NCBI GenBank assembly: GCA_040902535.1
Contig: JBBDXD010000023.1
Span: 32,772-82,110, forward strand
Source of the DNA: Dehalococcoidia bacterium
GTDB lineage: Bacteria; Chloroflexota; Dehalococcoidia; DSTF01; JACRBR01
Length of the DNA: 49,339 nucleotides
Direction: 5' to 3'
The translations under genes and the position numbers were made by a program. Below, piece after piece: positions 8,846 through 17,428 of this stretch (the stretch's first letter is position 1; every line of letters begins with the position of its first letter). The notes beneath the pieces were generated by a model. The model ran no database searches, was not told the origin of the DNA, and saw only the letters and a program-made list of their open reading frames with translations.

Positions 8846-10327
8846 ATGGATGAGACGGCTGTTGCACCAAACCCCGGGCCGTACGCGGTCCTGCGCCTGC
8901 GCGAAGGAGCGCCGCGCGAGCTTGTCGAGGAGACGTACTGGCTGCTGGTGCGCCGGCTGAAGTACGGCGTCATCGACGACGTCGAGGGACTGCGCCAGCT
9001 CGACCGGCTGAACACGGCGTACGAGTCGATCGCGCGCAACGGCGTGCACGTGCAGCCGCTGCCGGTCGAGGGCGGCAACGGACGGCGATGGTGGTCGCGC
9101 CGCGGACAGCGGCCGCACATAGCGCTCGACCCCTACGAGACGCTCTTCGTGACGGAGGAGGCGGACCTCGACATCGCGCTGCTGGCGTCGAAGGTGCTCG
9201 CTGGCCGTCCGCCGGGCGACATCGATCGCCAGGAGTGGGATCGCGCCGTGGCGGACGCGGCGGGCAAGCTATGCGACCCGACGTGGCGCGCCGCGCAGTC
9301 GCCGCCGGGCGAAGACGGACACGGCGGAGCGCTCGTCGATGACGCGGTGCCTGCCGAGGCGAATGATCGGCTCAGCGCGGCGCAACCGGCGGGCGTCGAG
9401 ACGGCGCCGGAGGCAGCCGGGGGAGCAGCCGTCGAAGAACCCGCGCCCGTCGCTCAGCCCGAAGACGCGAGTTGCGTCGACGCGGCAGAGGACGATGCGT
9501 CCGCGGCGGATCCGGCGGTCGCGACGGCCAGCGCCGTTGATCTGGCGAGCGACTCGGCGGAGTCGGAGCCCGTGATCGCGGCACACATCGAGGAATCGAC
9601 GGCGGTTGTTCTGGACGACGTTGAGATGAGCGATTCGACGTCGTTCGAAGCTGCGGTCGATGCGATCAGCGCGGATGCGGTCCGGACGGACGCACACGCG
9701 ATGGATCGATTCGCTTCGCAGGCGGCGGACATAGCGCCCGTGCCGGAGTACGTGCGTCCGGCCGCAGCAGACATCGAAGCGTCCGCGGCAGTCGATCGCA
9801 CGCCGGACGCGCGGCCAGCGCCGCGATCCTGGATGGAGCGCATCCGCGGGCGATCGGACGACCGCGACGCGAGGATCGAAGCGGAGAACGAACGGATATT
9901 GTCGCTGCGCGTGGACGGTGACGCGCCCGTCGTGCACGAGCACACCAAGGGTCACGGCCACGACAGCGCGGACGAACCGTTTGCGTTGCGGCCGCAGTTG
10001 CGCCCCGCAGCCTCGGGGCCTGTCGAGCTGGAACTGACGGAAGACGAGGGTTGCGACTTCCTGCTGGGCAGCGAAGCGGATCCGGCGCGCGTACAAATCT
10101 GGCGTCAGGGCGGGCGTTACCTGCTGCAGCAGGTCTCCGGACCGGCAGTTTCGGTCGGCGGCGCGCTCCTGGCATCGCCGATCATCGTGCTCGAGGACGG
10201 CGACGAAGTCGCGGCCGGCGATGACGTCGTGCGCATCTCCTTCGCGCAGGAGTCGCGGGCAGGCGCGCCCGGCGATGGCATAGCGCCGAATGCGCTGCAC
10301 CCTTCGATGTCATCCGACGAGCGCTAG
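8846..10327 (+). CDS. Unknown protein with J-domain-like N-terminus and FHA-like C-terminus
   Basis: 493 residues, last gene of the Tad operon, 15 bp after tadC. Residues about 10-65 (PYAVLRLREGAPRELVEETY, then a helix and LRQLDRLNTAYESI) resemble the helical pattern of a degenerate DnaJ domain. There is no HPD at the usual place, so Hsp70 stimulation is unlikely. Residues about 150-395 are an Ala/Asp/Glu-rich low-complexity linker. Residues about 400-472 (CDFLLGSEADPARVQIW, then LEDGDEVAAGDDVVRISF) have the beta-strand spacing of an FHA domain, but the canonical phosphothreonine-binding GR..S..H pattern is not clear. I infer a scaffold or regulator of the pilus machine. I do not recognise a named family. 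Confidence 0.7.
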   Translation: MDETAVAPNPGPYAVLRLREGAPRELVEETYWLLVRRLKYGVIDDVEGLRQLDRLNTAYESIARNGVHVQPLPVEGGNGRRWWSRRGQRPHIALDPYETLFVTEEADLDIALLASKVLAGRPPGDIDRQEWDRAVADAAGKLCDPTWRAAQSPPGEDGHGGALVDDAVPAEANDRLSAAQPAGVETAPEAAGGAAVEEPAPVAQPEDASCVDAAEDDASAADPAVATASAVDLASDSAESEPVIAAHIEESTAVVLDDVEMSDSTSFEAAVDAISADAVRTDAHAMDRFASQAADIAPVPEYVRPAAADIEASAAVDRTPDARPAPRSWMERIRGRSDDRDARIEAENERILSLRVDGDAPVVHEHTKGHGHDSADEPFALRPQLRPAASGPVELELTEDEGCDFLLGSEADPARVQIWRQGGRYLLQQVSGPAVSVGGALLASPIIVLEDGDEVAAGDDVVRISFAQESRAGAPGDGIAPNALHPSMSSDER

Positions 10328-10381
10328 TCGCCTTCTATATCTATAAGCGCGTCGCAATGATCGACGGTCGCCGTATGCGCG

Positions 10382-11464
10382 CTAGTCGAACATAAGCACG
10401 GTGCGCGCGACCTCGCCGGCCTTCATGGCGCGGAACGCTTCGTTGACGTCTTCGAGCTTGCCGCGGCGGCTGATCATCTCGTCGAGCTTGAGCCTGCCCT
10501 GCAGGTAGAAGTCGATGTAGCGCGGCATGTCGACGCGGAAGCGATTCGAGCCCATCGTGCAGCCCTGGATCTTCTTCTCGGAGAGGAACTGGTAGCCGTC
10601 GAGCTCGACCTTCTGGCCGACGGGGATCATGCCGATGATCGTCGCGGTACCGCCGCGGCGCAGGCTGTTGAACGCCTGCTCGGCGGCGATCTTGAGGCCG
10701 ATCGCTTCGAACGCGTAGTCGACGCCGCCGCCCGTCATCTCGATGATCGCCGGTACGGGGTCTTTCGACGAAGCGTCGACGATGTGCGTCGCGCCGAGTT
10801 CGCGGGCGGTCGCGAGCTTCGCTTCGATCATGTCGACGGCGATGATCATGCGGGCGCCGGCGATGAGCGCGCCCTGGATGGCGGCGAGGCCGACGCCGCC
10901 GGCGCCGTAGACGGCGACCGTCGAGCCGGCTTCGATGCGGGCGGTGTTCAGGACGGCGCCGACGCCGGTCATGACGCCGCAGCCGATCAGCGCGGCGCGG
11001 TCGAGCGGCATGTCCTCGCGGATCTTCACGACGGCGTTCTCGTGGAGCAGCATCTTCTCCGCGTAGCTCGAGATATTGAGGAACTGGTGCATCACGTCGC
11101 CCTGCTGGTTGAGGCGCGGCGGCTGGTCGGGAGTGCGGCGGGTCGACGGGTCAGCGCACAGGCTGGGGTGGCCGGTCATGCACATTTCGCACTGTCCGCA
11201 AAACACGGAGAGGCAAGAGATCACGTGGTCGCCGGGCTTCACGTAGGTGACCAGGCTGCCGACGGCCTCGACGATGCCGGCTGCTTCGTGGCCGAGCACG
11301 GCCGGTGCGGGGTGGCCGTAGTAGCCATCGACGAAGTGGAGGTCGCTATGGCAGACGCCGCTCGCGACGGTGCGCACGACGATCTCGCGCGGGCCCGGCA
11401 CATCGATGTCGACGTTTTCGATCGTCAGGGGTTGCTGGGGGCCGTGGAACACTGCGGCTTTCAT
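10382..11464 (-). CDS. Zinc-dependent alcohol dehydrogenase, class III/NDMA-type MDR family
   Basis: 360-residue medium-chain dehydrogenase/reductase. Catalytic zinc ligands are Cys38 (GVCHSDLH) and His59-Glu60 (LGHEAAG). The structural zinc site is the four-Cys cluster Cys89, 92, 95 and 103. The Rossmann motif VYGAGGVGLAA lies near residue 187. A 15-20 residue insertion after the Cys cluster (around RRTPDQPPRLNQQGD) matches the actinobacterial class III/NDMA-dependent branch more than E. coli AdhP. Likely reaction: NAD(P)- or bound-cofactor-dependent oxidation of an alcohol or formaldehyde adduct; the substrate cannot be told. ATG 11464 has GAGGAG upstream. An open frame continues 59 codons further upstream but lacks family similarity. 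Confidence 0.88.
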   Translation of the reverse strand: MKAAVFHGPQQPLTIENVDIDVPGPREIVVRTVASGVCHSDLHFVDGYYGHPAPAVLGHEAAGIVEAVGSLVTYVKPGDHVISCLSVFCGQCEMCMTGHPSLCADPSTRRTPDQPPRLNQQGDVMHQFLNISSYAEKMLLHENAVVKIREDMPLDRAALIGCGVMTGVGAVLNTARIEAGSTVAVYGAGGVGLAAIQGALIAGARMIIAVDMIEAKLATARELGATHIVDASSKDPVPAIIEMTGGGVDYAFEAIGLKIAAEQAFNSLRRGGTATIIGMIPVGQKVELDGYQFLSEKKIQGCTMGSNRFRVDMPRYIDFYLQGRLKLDEMISRRGKLEDVNEAFRAMKAGEVARTVLMFD

Positions 11465-11780
11465 CGTCGACGTTCTCCTCGCACAGGTGGCGCTTTGTCT
11501 TTTCTTGCAGGCGGACCGTGGCCGCGCGTTGGCGATCATAGCGGCGATCTTGCGGAAGCGGTACGGGGTAGGCAGGGCGCCGGCTGGCATCGCCGCCCCG
11601 CCCGGCTCAGCGACGGCCGGTAGCGGCGTCCGGAGCGCCAACCGGGCGGGGCGTCGACCCGTCGATGAGGGTGCGGCTTGTCAAGCCGGGCGCCGGGGCG
11701 ACGAAAATCGCAGCGCGGGGGGCTTTTCGCGAAGCTGAGGCCGGCTTAGGATGAAGCTGGCAGCCCGGCGACGAATGATG

Positions 11781-11810
11781 TTGCACACGGGACGGATGTC
11801 GTATTATTCT
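11781..11810 (+). promoter_or_regulatory. Candidate sigma-70-type promoter for the P450/ferredoxin operon
   Basis: TTGCAC (11781-11786) and TATTCT (11805-11810) are separated by 18 bases in a locally AT-rich patch, about 65 bases upstream of the P450 start. The predicted transcription start falls inside the palindrome at 11813-11826. Confidence 0.5.
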
Positions 11811-11812
11811 AT

Positions 11813-11826
11813 TTAGCGCTCGCTAA
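11813..11826. promoter_or_regulatory. Operator-like palindrome TTAGCG-CT-CGCTAA
   Basis: This is a perfect 6-bp inverted repeat with a 2-bp spacer, directly after the -10 element. Its size and position at the transcription start fit a TetR-family repressor site. No repressor gene is adjacent, so the regulator is unknown. Confidence 0.5.
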
Positions 11827-11876
11827 GTAAAGGCCGCCCGGCGGCGGGCGTGGCAGACGACGGAGGATCGACCGCG

Positions 11877-13103
11877 ATGGCTGAACCTGTAGGCAACTGG
11901 ACGGCTGACTACGACATTTTCTCCCCCGAGTACGTGAAGGATCCGTTCCCGATCTGGGACGAGATCCGCGGCAAATGCCCGATCGCGCACACGGAGCGCT
12001 GGGGCGGGTCGTTCATGCCGACGCGCTACGAAGACCTCTTCAACATCGCGCGCGACATCGAGAACTTTTCTTCGCGGAACGTGCTGGTCGCGGACGTGAT
12101 GCCGCAGCCGGGCGAAGAGCTTGAAGAAGAGCCCGAGATGGTCGAGACGTACAACGTCGGGGCGCCGCCGATCACGTCGGATCCGCCGGTTCACACCTGG
12201 GCGCGCAAGCTCCTGCTGAAGCCGTTCTCCGTGACGGAAGTGGCGGAGTATGAGCAAGAGACGCGCGAGCTGTGCAACGAACTGATCGACGCGTTCATCG
12301 ACAAGGGGCGTGCGGACGGCGCGGTGGACTACGCGCAGCAGATCCCGCCGCGCGTCATCGCGAGCATGCTGGGCATTCCGAAGGACATGACGGCGACGTT
12401 CACGGAGTGGGTGCGGGGCTTCCTGGAGCTGGGGCTGACGAACCCGCAGCTCCGGCAGGAGTCGGCGCGCAACATCTTCATGTTTATGAATGACCAGATC
12501 CAGGAGCGGAAGGCGAAGCCCGGCGACGACCTGATCACGCGCCTGCTCGCCGAGAAGGTCGAAGGCGAGCCGGTGCCGGAGTCGCACGTACTGGGCACGT
12601 GCTTTCTGCTGCTGGTCGCGGGCATCGACACGACGTGGAGTTCGATCGGGTCGGCGGTGTGGCACCTGGCGCAGCACCCGGAGGACCGCAAGCGGCTCAT
12701 CGAGCAGCCGGAGCTGATGCCGAACGCGATCGAAGAGTTGCTGCGCGCGTACTCGCCGGTGACGATGGCGCGCTACGTGGCGCAGGACACGGAGTACGCG
12801 GGCTGCCCGATCCCCGAAGGCAGCAAGGTGCTGATGAACTTCCCGGCGGCGAACCGCGACCCGAAGGTGTTCGAGGATCCGGACAAGGTGATCCTGGACC
12901 GCGCGAAGAATCCGCACATCGCGTTCGGCGTCGGGATTCACCGCTGCGCCGGCTCGAACCTGGCGCGGATGGAGATGAAGGTCTCGATCGAGGAGCTGTT
13001 GAAGCGGATTCCGAACTTCAAGCTCGAGAATCCGGATGTGGTAACGTGGGCGGGCGGGCAGGTCCGCGGCCCGCGCATCATGCCAATCGTGTGGGGGTCA
13101 TGA
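11877..13103 (+). CDS. Cytochrome P450
   Basis: 408-residue soluble bacterial P450. The I-helix oxygen-activation motif is AGIDTT, the K-helix ExxR is EELLR, and the heme loop is FGVGIHRCAGSNLAR with the axial ligand Cys357. These are the defining residues of a catalytically competent monooxygenase. ATG 11877 has GGAGG ten bases upstream and is preferred over GTG 11850. The gene overlaps the downstream ferredoxin by ATGA, so enzyme and electron donor are co-translated. Substrate is unknown; the general type resembles actinobacterial CYPs acting on terpenes, steroids or xenobiotics. A ferredoxin reductase is not in the window. Confidence 0.93.
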   Translation: MAEPVGNWTADYDIFSPEYVKDPFPIWDEIRGKCPIAHTERWGGSFMPTRYEDLFNIARDIENFSSRNVLVADVMPQPGEELEEEPEMVETYNVGAPPITSDPPVHTWARKLLLKPFSVTEVAEYEQETRELCNELIDAFIDKGRADGAVDYAQQIPPRVIASMLGIPKDMTATFTEWVRGFLELGLTNPQLRQESARNIFMFMNDQIQERKAKPGDDLITRLLAEKVEGEPVPESHVLGTCFLLLVAGIDTTWSSIGSAVWHLAQHPEDRKRLIEQPELMPNAIEELLRAYSPVTMARYVAQDTEYAGCPIPEGSKVLMNFPAANRDPKVFEDPDKVILDRAKNPHIAFGVGIHRCAGSNLARMEMKVSIEELLKRIPNFKLENPDVVTWAGGQVRGPRIMPIVWGS

Positions 13104-13315
13104 AGGTTCAGAAGGTGACGGTCGACAGCGAAAAGTGCCAGGGGCACAACCGGTGCTACGCGATGGCGCCGGGCATGTTCAAGGTCGACGAACTGGGATA
13201 CGCAACACCGCGCGGCGACGGCGTGTTGAAGACGCCACAGGATGTCGAGCTGGCGAACCGGGCGGTTGAGAATTGTCCTGAGCGCGCGATCGATATTGTC
13301 GAGGACGAGGGGTAG
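13100..13315 (+). CDS. [3Fe-4S]-type ferredoxin, P450 redox partner
   Basis: 71-residue ferredoxin. The cluster ligands are Cys13 and Cys19 (CQGHNRC) and a later Cys in NCPERAI. His occupies the position of the second Cys of the usual CxxCxxC motif, which is the pattern of P450-linked ferredoxins with a three-cysteine or modified cluster. Its start overlaps the P450 stop by 4 bp (ATGA). Its role is to pass single electrons to the P450. A strong hairpin terminator follows 30 bases after the stop. Confidence 0.9.
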   Translation: MKVQKVTVDSEKCQGHNRCYAMAPGMFKVDELGYATPRGDGVLKTPQDVELANRAVENCPERAIDIVEDEG

Positions 13316-13345
13316 CGGGCGCGGCGGGCATAGAGCGAGTAGCAG

Positions 13346-13379
13346 CCGGCGATGAGGTTCCGACTCATCGCCGGTTTTT
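13346..13379 (+). terminator. Rho-independent terminator of the P450/ferredoxin operon
   Basis: An 11-bp perfect stem (CCGGCGATGAG / CTCATCGCCGG) with a 7-base loop is followed by TTTTTGTTTTT. It lies 30 bases after the ferredoxin stop. Confidence 0.85.
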
Positions 13380-13410
13380 GTTTTTCGCTGGCGCTCGTGT
13401 GCGGCAGGTG

Positions 13411-13905
13411 GGCTGCGAGGATGGCGGGGGTCGCCGTGAGGGGGTCCTTCGCGTTCGCTCAGGATGAGGGTGAACGGAGTTGGTGTGCGCGACGGGACTG
13501 TCCGCCAGGAGATTCTTCGCTTCGCTCTGAATGACGATATGCAACGCTCAGGATGACGGTGAACGGAGTTGGTGTGCGCGACGCGACTGTCCACCAGGAG
13601 ATTCTTCGTTCGCTCTGAATGACGATATGCAACGCTCAGGATCACATGTGCGGCGCGCCGGTTGCGGGATGGCGGGGGTCGCCGTGACGGGATCCTTGCG
13701 TTCGCTCGGGATGACGCTATGCGGCGGTTGGTGCGCGGTCGAGAGTGTCGTGCTGGGAGATTCTTCGCTTCGCTCTGAATGACGATATGCAACGCTCAGG
13801 ATGACGGTGTGCGGCGCGCCGGTTGCGGGATGGCGGGGGTCGCCGTGACGGGATCCTTCGCGTTCGCTCAGGATGACGGTATGCAGCGCAGTCGTGTGCG
13901 GGGTG
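13411..13905. repeat. Intergenic array of degenerate GGATCCTTCGCGTTCGCTC / GATTCTTCGCTTCGCTC units
   Basis: About 500 bases without a credible gene. The block GGATGGCGGGGGTCGCCGTGA recurs near 13419, 13669 and 13829 (written here as one 21-base unit minus its last base: GATGGCGGGGGTCGCCGTGA). Between copies, GATTCTTCGCTTCGCTCTGA and ACGATATGCAACGCTCAGGA recur three times each. Short open frames through it are translations of the repeat. Similar sequence appears at 15460-15590. It separates the convergent P450 and CoA-transferase transcription units. Confidence 0.8.
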
Positions 13906-13917
13906 GCGCAGGTACAG

Positions 13918-15231
13918 CTACATCCAGCCGCGCTTCTTTGCGTGCTCTTTGAGTTCGCCCCGGAAGTCGGGGTGGGCGACGCTGACGAGTTCGGCGGCGC
14001 GTTCGCGGACGGTCTTGCCGCCCAGGTGCGCGATGCCGTGCTCGGTCACGACGTAGTCGACGAACGTGCGCGGGACGGTGACGGCCGTGCCCGGCGGCAA
14101 CTCGGGCACGATGCGTGAGTAGCGCTGGCCATCGACCGCCGAGCTGGACGGGACGGCGATCACCGAGCGGCCGCCTTCGACGGAACAAGCGGCGGTGGCG
14201 AAGACGGTCTGGCCGCCGGGGCCGCTGTAGACCTGGCCATTGAGCGTCTCGGCCGTCACCTGGCCCGTGAGGTCGATCTGCAGTGCGTTGTTGATCGCGA
14301 CGAAGTTCTCCTCGCGCAGCAGCGTGCGCAGGTCATCGGTGTGGCAGAAGTCCCAGAGCTCGAACTTCGGGTTCATGTGCGCCTTCTGCAGTTCCTCGGG
14401 CGGCAACACCGCGAACGCCGAGCCGATGACCTTGCCGGGCGCGATGCGCTTCTTGCGGCCGGTGACGACGCCCTGCTCGACCAGGTCGACGACGCCGCCC
14501 GGGATCAGTTCGGTCTGGATCCCCAGGTCGTGCTTGTCGCCGAGATAGAGCGCCATCGCTGCGGTCACGTCGCCGATGCCGATCTGCAGCGTGTCGCCGT
14601 CGCGCACGAGTTCGCTCGCGACGAGCGTGCAGATCACCTCGGCGGCGGCGATCACTTCGTCGGTGCGGGGCGGGATCGGCGCCGCGCGATCGTCGGAGGC
14701 GACGTGCTCGACGAGCGCGGCGACCTCGGAGATGTGCACGTAATTCTCGCCGTAGGTGCGGATGAAGCGCTCGTCGACCTCGCAGACGATCTGCTTCGAG
14801 GCGTTGCAGGCGGTGCGGTTGATCCACAGCGAGCCGCCGAAGCTCATGTAGCCGTTCTCGTCGGGCGGGGACGTCTTCACCATGGCGACGTCCATGTCCT
14901 TGAAGAGCTGCATGATGTACGACTCGCGAAACACGCCGACCGGCTGGTAATCAGCGAGCCCTGCGTGCACCTGCTTGCGATCAGCGGGCGTTGAGAACGA
15001 CGTGACGAGGCGGAAGTGGCCCTGCGTCTCCGGCGTCGACCAGAGGAACGGCGCGACGTAGTGGTAGATGCGGACGTCGTCCAGTTCCGGATGGCGCGCG
15101 TACAACGCCTTCGCGAGACCCTCGGGGCAACTGCCGAACATGCCCAGGTAGACGCTCTGGTTCGAGCGGACGATCTTCGCGGCGTCCTCGGCGGACATCA
15201 GCTTATCGGCGTGACGGGTTTTCCAGTCCAT
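13918..15231 (-). CDS. Acetyl-CoA hydrolase/transferase family protein (4-hydroxybutyrate CoA-transferase-like)
   Basis: 437-residue family I CoA-transferase of the Cat/4-hydroxybutyrate CoA-transferase group. The catalytic Glu is expected at Glu241 in GIQTELIPGG. The CoA-binding SGPGGQ loop and the EHGIAHLGGKTVRERA C-terminal signature are both present. It would swap CoA between a short-chain acyl-CoA and a carboxylic acid in the cytoplasm. Length is as expected. GGAG lies about 9 bases upstream of the ATG. It is a single gene with repeat-rich spacers on both sides. The exact acid substrate cannot be deduced from the sequence. Confidence 0.9.
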   Translation of the reverse strand: MDWKTRHADKLMSAEDAAKIVRSNQSVYLGMFGSCPEGLAKALYARHPELDDVRIYHYVAPFLWSTPETQGHFRLVTSFSTPADRKQVHAGLADYQPVGVFRESYIMQLFKDMDVAMVKTSPPDENGYMSFGGSLWINRTACNASKQIVCEVDERFIRTYGENYVHISEVAALVEHVASDDRAAPIPPRTDEVIAAAEVICTLVASELVRDGDTLQIGIGDVTAAMALYLGDKHDLGIQTELIPGGVVDLVEQGVVTGRKKRIAPGKVIGSAFAVLPPEELQKAHMNPKFELWDFCHTDDLRTLLREENFVAINNALQIDLTGQVTAETLNGQVYSGPGGQTVFATAACSVEGGRSVIAVPSSSAVDGQRYSRIVPELPPGTAVTVPRTFVDYVVTEHGIAHLGGKTVRERAAELVSVAHPDFRGELKEHAKKRGWM

Positions 15232-15307
15232 GCGTGTGCTCCGCTCTCGCTCTCGACGTGTGGCGGCGATTATCGCATAACGGATGACGCGAGGCGACGG
15301 GCGCGGG

Positions 15308-15431
15308 GAGCCTCACCCTCTTATCCCTCTCCGTCGGGCGGAGAGGGACGATCGAGTGTGCGGGGTAAGACGGAACCTCACCCTCTTATCCCTCTCTCCG
15401 CGAGGCGGAGAGGGACGATCGAGTGTGCGGC
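15308..15431. repeat. Tandem hairpin repeat (TCCCTCTCCG...CGGAGAGGGA)
   Basis: Two direct copies of a unit starting CCTCACCCTCTTATCCCTCT and ending GGGACGATCGAGTGTGCGG. Each forms a 10- to 11-bp GC-rich stem with a 5-base loop (15324-15348 and about 15390-15413). A related 12-bp stem is at 35870-35896. The rest of the 15232-15598 spacer holds relics of the 13411-13905 repeat (GGGATTCTTCGCTGCGCC at about 15459 and GGGATGCTTCGCCGCGCTCA at about 15560) and no gene. Confidence 0.8.
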
Positions 15432-15598
15432 CGGTCGGTGTGGTGGTGCGTTGCACGCCGGGATTCTTCGCTGCGCCACGTAACTTCATTCGGGCGCAGC
15501 TAAAGCTACGTCCCTACGATCGGCGGTATGGCGATCGGGCGTGGGGTGCGGCGGCGTGACGGGATGCTTCGCCGCGCTCAGCATGACGCGATTGGCGT

Positions 15599-16432
15599 TC
15601 ACTCATAATCGAGGACGTACGCGGTCAGGGCGGCGGGCAAGTCGGCGGCGCTGAGGCGGATCGTGGTGCTGCCGGCGCGCTCGACGGTCTTGCCGACGAG
15701 GAACGGTTCGGCGGTGTCCCGGAGGAACGTCACGCGCTCCGTCTGGTAGTGCATGGGAAAGGCGATCTTCGCGTCGAGCTGGCCTGCCACTTGCGTGGCG
15801 GCGGCGGCATCGAGCGTAAATCCGCCGCCGACGGGCACCATCAGCGCGTCGACCTGCCCGATGCCGGTGCGCTGTTCGTCGGTAAGGACGTGACCGAGGT
15901 CGCCGAGGTGCGCGATACGCAGCCCCCCAGTCTCGAATACGAAGACGGCGTTGCGGCCGCGTTCGCTGCCCTGCGACGCGGCGTGACACGTCTGGACCGT
16001 GCGGATGTTGACGTCGCCGATCGTCTCGTCGATGTCCGCCCAGCCGTCGGCGGTGAGTCCGCGCAGCACGGTCGCCGTGCCGGCGAGCGCGTCGTTGCTG
16101 TGGTCGGGATGCTCGTGCGTGATCGTCGCCACGTCGCTGTTGAGGGGCGGCGGCAGCGTGTAGCCGATTTCGCCGAAGGGGTCGAGCAGCACCGTCGTGC
16201 CGCCCGGGCTCGTGAGCAGAAACATCGACTGGCCGAACCACTGCAGTCCGGCGGCGCCGCGGTCGGCGCCTGCGTCGACCGTGGGCGATGCCGCGGCTGC
16301 GGGGGCTGTCGCGTCGGGGGCAGGCGAAGCGACGCCGCCGTTGCCGTCGTCGCCGCAGGCGGCGCTCACGTACGCCGCAGCGATGCCAGCCGCGCCGACG
16401 ACGATAAATCTGCGTCGTGTGAACTCACGCAT
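15599..16432 (-). CDS. Tat-exported lipoprotein of the metallo-beta-lactamase fold (UlaG-like hydrolase)
   Basis: 277-residue secreted metal-dependent hydrolase. The N-terminus MREFTRRRFIVVGAAGIAAA is a twin-arginine signal, ending in a lipobox (VSAAC, Cys26), so the protein should be lipid-anchored outside the membrane. After a Pro/Ala linker the catalytic domain starts with GQSMFLLTSPGGTTVLLDPF and carries the metal-binding THEHPDHSND motif, then a HLGDLGH segment and a final MHYQT. This matches the UlaG/UPF0173 branch of MBL-fold proteins. GGAGG sits before ATG 16432. The substrate is unknown. Confidence 0.85.
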   Translation of the reverse strand: MREFTRRRFIVVGAAGIAAAYVSAACGDDGNGGVASPAPDATAPAAAASPTVDAGADRGAAGLQWFGQSMFLLTSPGGTTVLLDPFGEIGYTLPPPLNSDVATITHEHPDHSNDALAGTATVLRGLTADGWADIDETIGDVNIRTVQTCHAASQGSERGRNAVFVFETGGLRIAHLGDLGHVLTDEQRTGIGQVDALMVPVGGGFTLDAAAATQVAGQLDAKIAFPMHYQTERVTFLRDTAEPFLVGKTVERAGSTTIRLSAADLPAALTAYVLDYE

Positions 16433-16487
16433 CGCGTACCTCCCTGCCTGCAACGTCGAAGTATACGTCCGGGCCGTCGGCGAAGAT

Positions 16488-17129
16488 TCAGCGCGGTCGA
16501 TCTTCCAGCGGCAGCCATCGCGCGATGGCGAAGGCGGCGCACCCGACGACGGCGCCCCAGAGCCAGCCGCCGATCACGTCGGTCGGCCAGTGGACTCCCA
16601 GGTAAAGGTTCACGAGCGCCGTCGCCAGGAGCAGTAGTGCGCTGAAGACGACGATCGTGGCGCGTAGCGCGCTCGACCAGGCACCGCGCTTCATCGCGAG
16701 CGTCGCAAGCACGCCGTAGAGCACGGTCGGGCTCATGACGTGCCCCGACGGAAAGCTCGGGCTCGTGATGCTGCCGCGGATCTCCACGAGACCGGCGCTC
16801 GGCCGCGGGCGATCGACGATCTCCTTGATCGATGGCTGCGCGATCTCGAGCAGCGCCAGCGCGATCGCGAGCGTGACGGCCGCACGACGCTCGCCGAGCA
16901 ACCAGAGCGCGACGGCGACGGCGATGCCGCTGATCACGACGACCTGCGTCGTCGTCACGAAGCGCACGGTGTCGGCGAACGCGCCGCCGAGCCAGTCCCA
17001 CGACTGGATCTCGCGCAGGACGCGCGCTTCGCCGGGCAGCACGTCGTCGAGCGCGACGGCGATCGACAGCGTGACCGCGGCGATCAGCGTCGCGACGGCC
17101 ATCGCCGTCCAGCGCGCGGCGGGTGACAT
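16488..17129 (-). CDS. PAP2-family membrane phosphatase
   Basis: 213-residue multi-spanning phosphatidic acid phosphatase type 2 protein. The three phosphatase signatures are present: KEIVDRPRP, SPSFPSGHVMSP and the final LYLGVHWPTDVIGG with the catalytic His. About five or six hydrophobic helices surround them, and the active site would face outside. Typical substrates are lipid phosphates or undecaprenyl pyrophosphate. It starts two bases after the stop of the small gene upstream, so it belongs to a three-gene transcription unit with that gene and the dienelactone hydrolase. Confidence 0.9.
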   Translation of the reverse strand: MSPAARWTAMAVATLIAAVTLSIAVALDDVLPGEARVLREIQSWDWLGGAFADTVRFVTTTQVVVISGIAVAVALWLLGERRAAVTLAIALALLEIAQPSIKEIVDRPRPSAGLVEIRGSITSPSFPSGHVMSPTVLYGVLATLAMKRGAWSSALRATIVVFSALLLLATALVNLYLGVHWPTDVIGGWLWGAVVGCAAFAIARWLPLEDRPR

Positions 17130-17131
17130 CA

Positions 17132-17428
17132 CTAGTGGCCGCGGCGCAACATCCAGCGCCGATCGATGGCAGCGCCGCGCGCGGACCAGCGCTCGAACTC
17201 CGTGACGAGCGCCGACTCGTCTTCGGCGAGCAGCGGCGCAAGCCAGTCACGCACGTCGGAGGGCGCGGCTGTGCAATACACGATGAGTGCGCTGGCGCCG
17301 GCGCGCCGGATGTCTTGCGGGCGGACGTGTGCGTGAAGCGCGGCTTTGGCGACCGCGACCAGATCGCGCCGCGCGTCGAGCACGATCAGCTTCAGCGTGC
17401 CAGCGCCGATCGGCTCAGGCGTGGTCAC
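17132..17428 (-). CDS. Small conserved-looking hypothetical protein
   Basis: 98 residues, GTG start overlapping the stop of the dienelactone hydrolase gene (GTGA) and ending two bases before the PAP2 start. The tight spacing on both sides is the main evidence that it is real. Residues 12-50 (LKLIVLDARRDLVAVAKAAL, then VRPQDIRRAGASALIVY) look like an alpha/beta fold, and the C-terminal part is helical and ends in RRWMLRRGH. It has no signal peptide and no Cys pair. I do not recognise a family. Confidence 0.6.
   Translation of the reverse strand: MTTPEPIGAGTLKLIVLDARRDLVAVAKAALHAHVRPQDIRRAGASALIVYCTAAPSDVRDWLAPLLAEDESALVTEFERWSARGAAIDRRWMLRRGH

Noticed and set aside
10784-11623. 279-codon plus-strand open frame
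   Set aside because: It is antisense to the alcohol dehydrogenase gene, with Arg/Gly/Ala-rich low-complexity composition typical of high-GC shadow frames.
13531-13782. Small open frame in the intergenic repeat
   Set aside because: It translates the repeated GATTCTTCG units and has no ribosome binding site or homology-like features.
15284-15559. 91-codon frame in the spacer downstream of 15232
   Set aside because: Its sequence (PHPLIPL, LSPRGGEGRSS) is the well-known translation of the hairpin repeat, not a gene.
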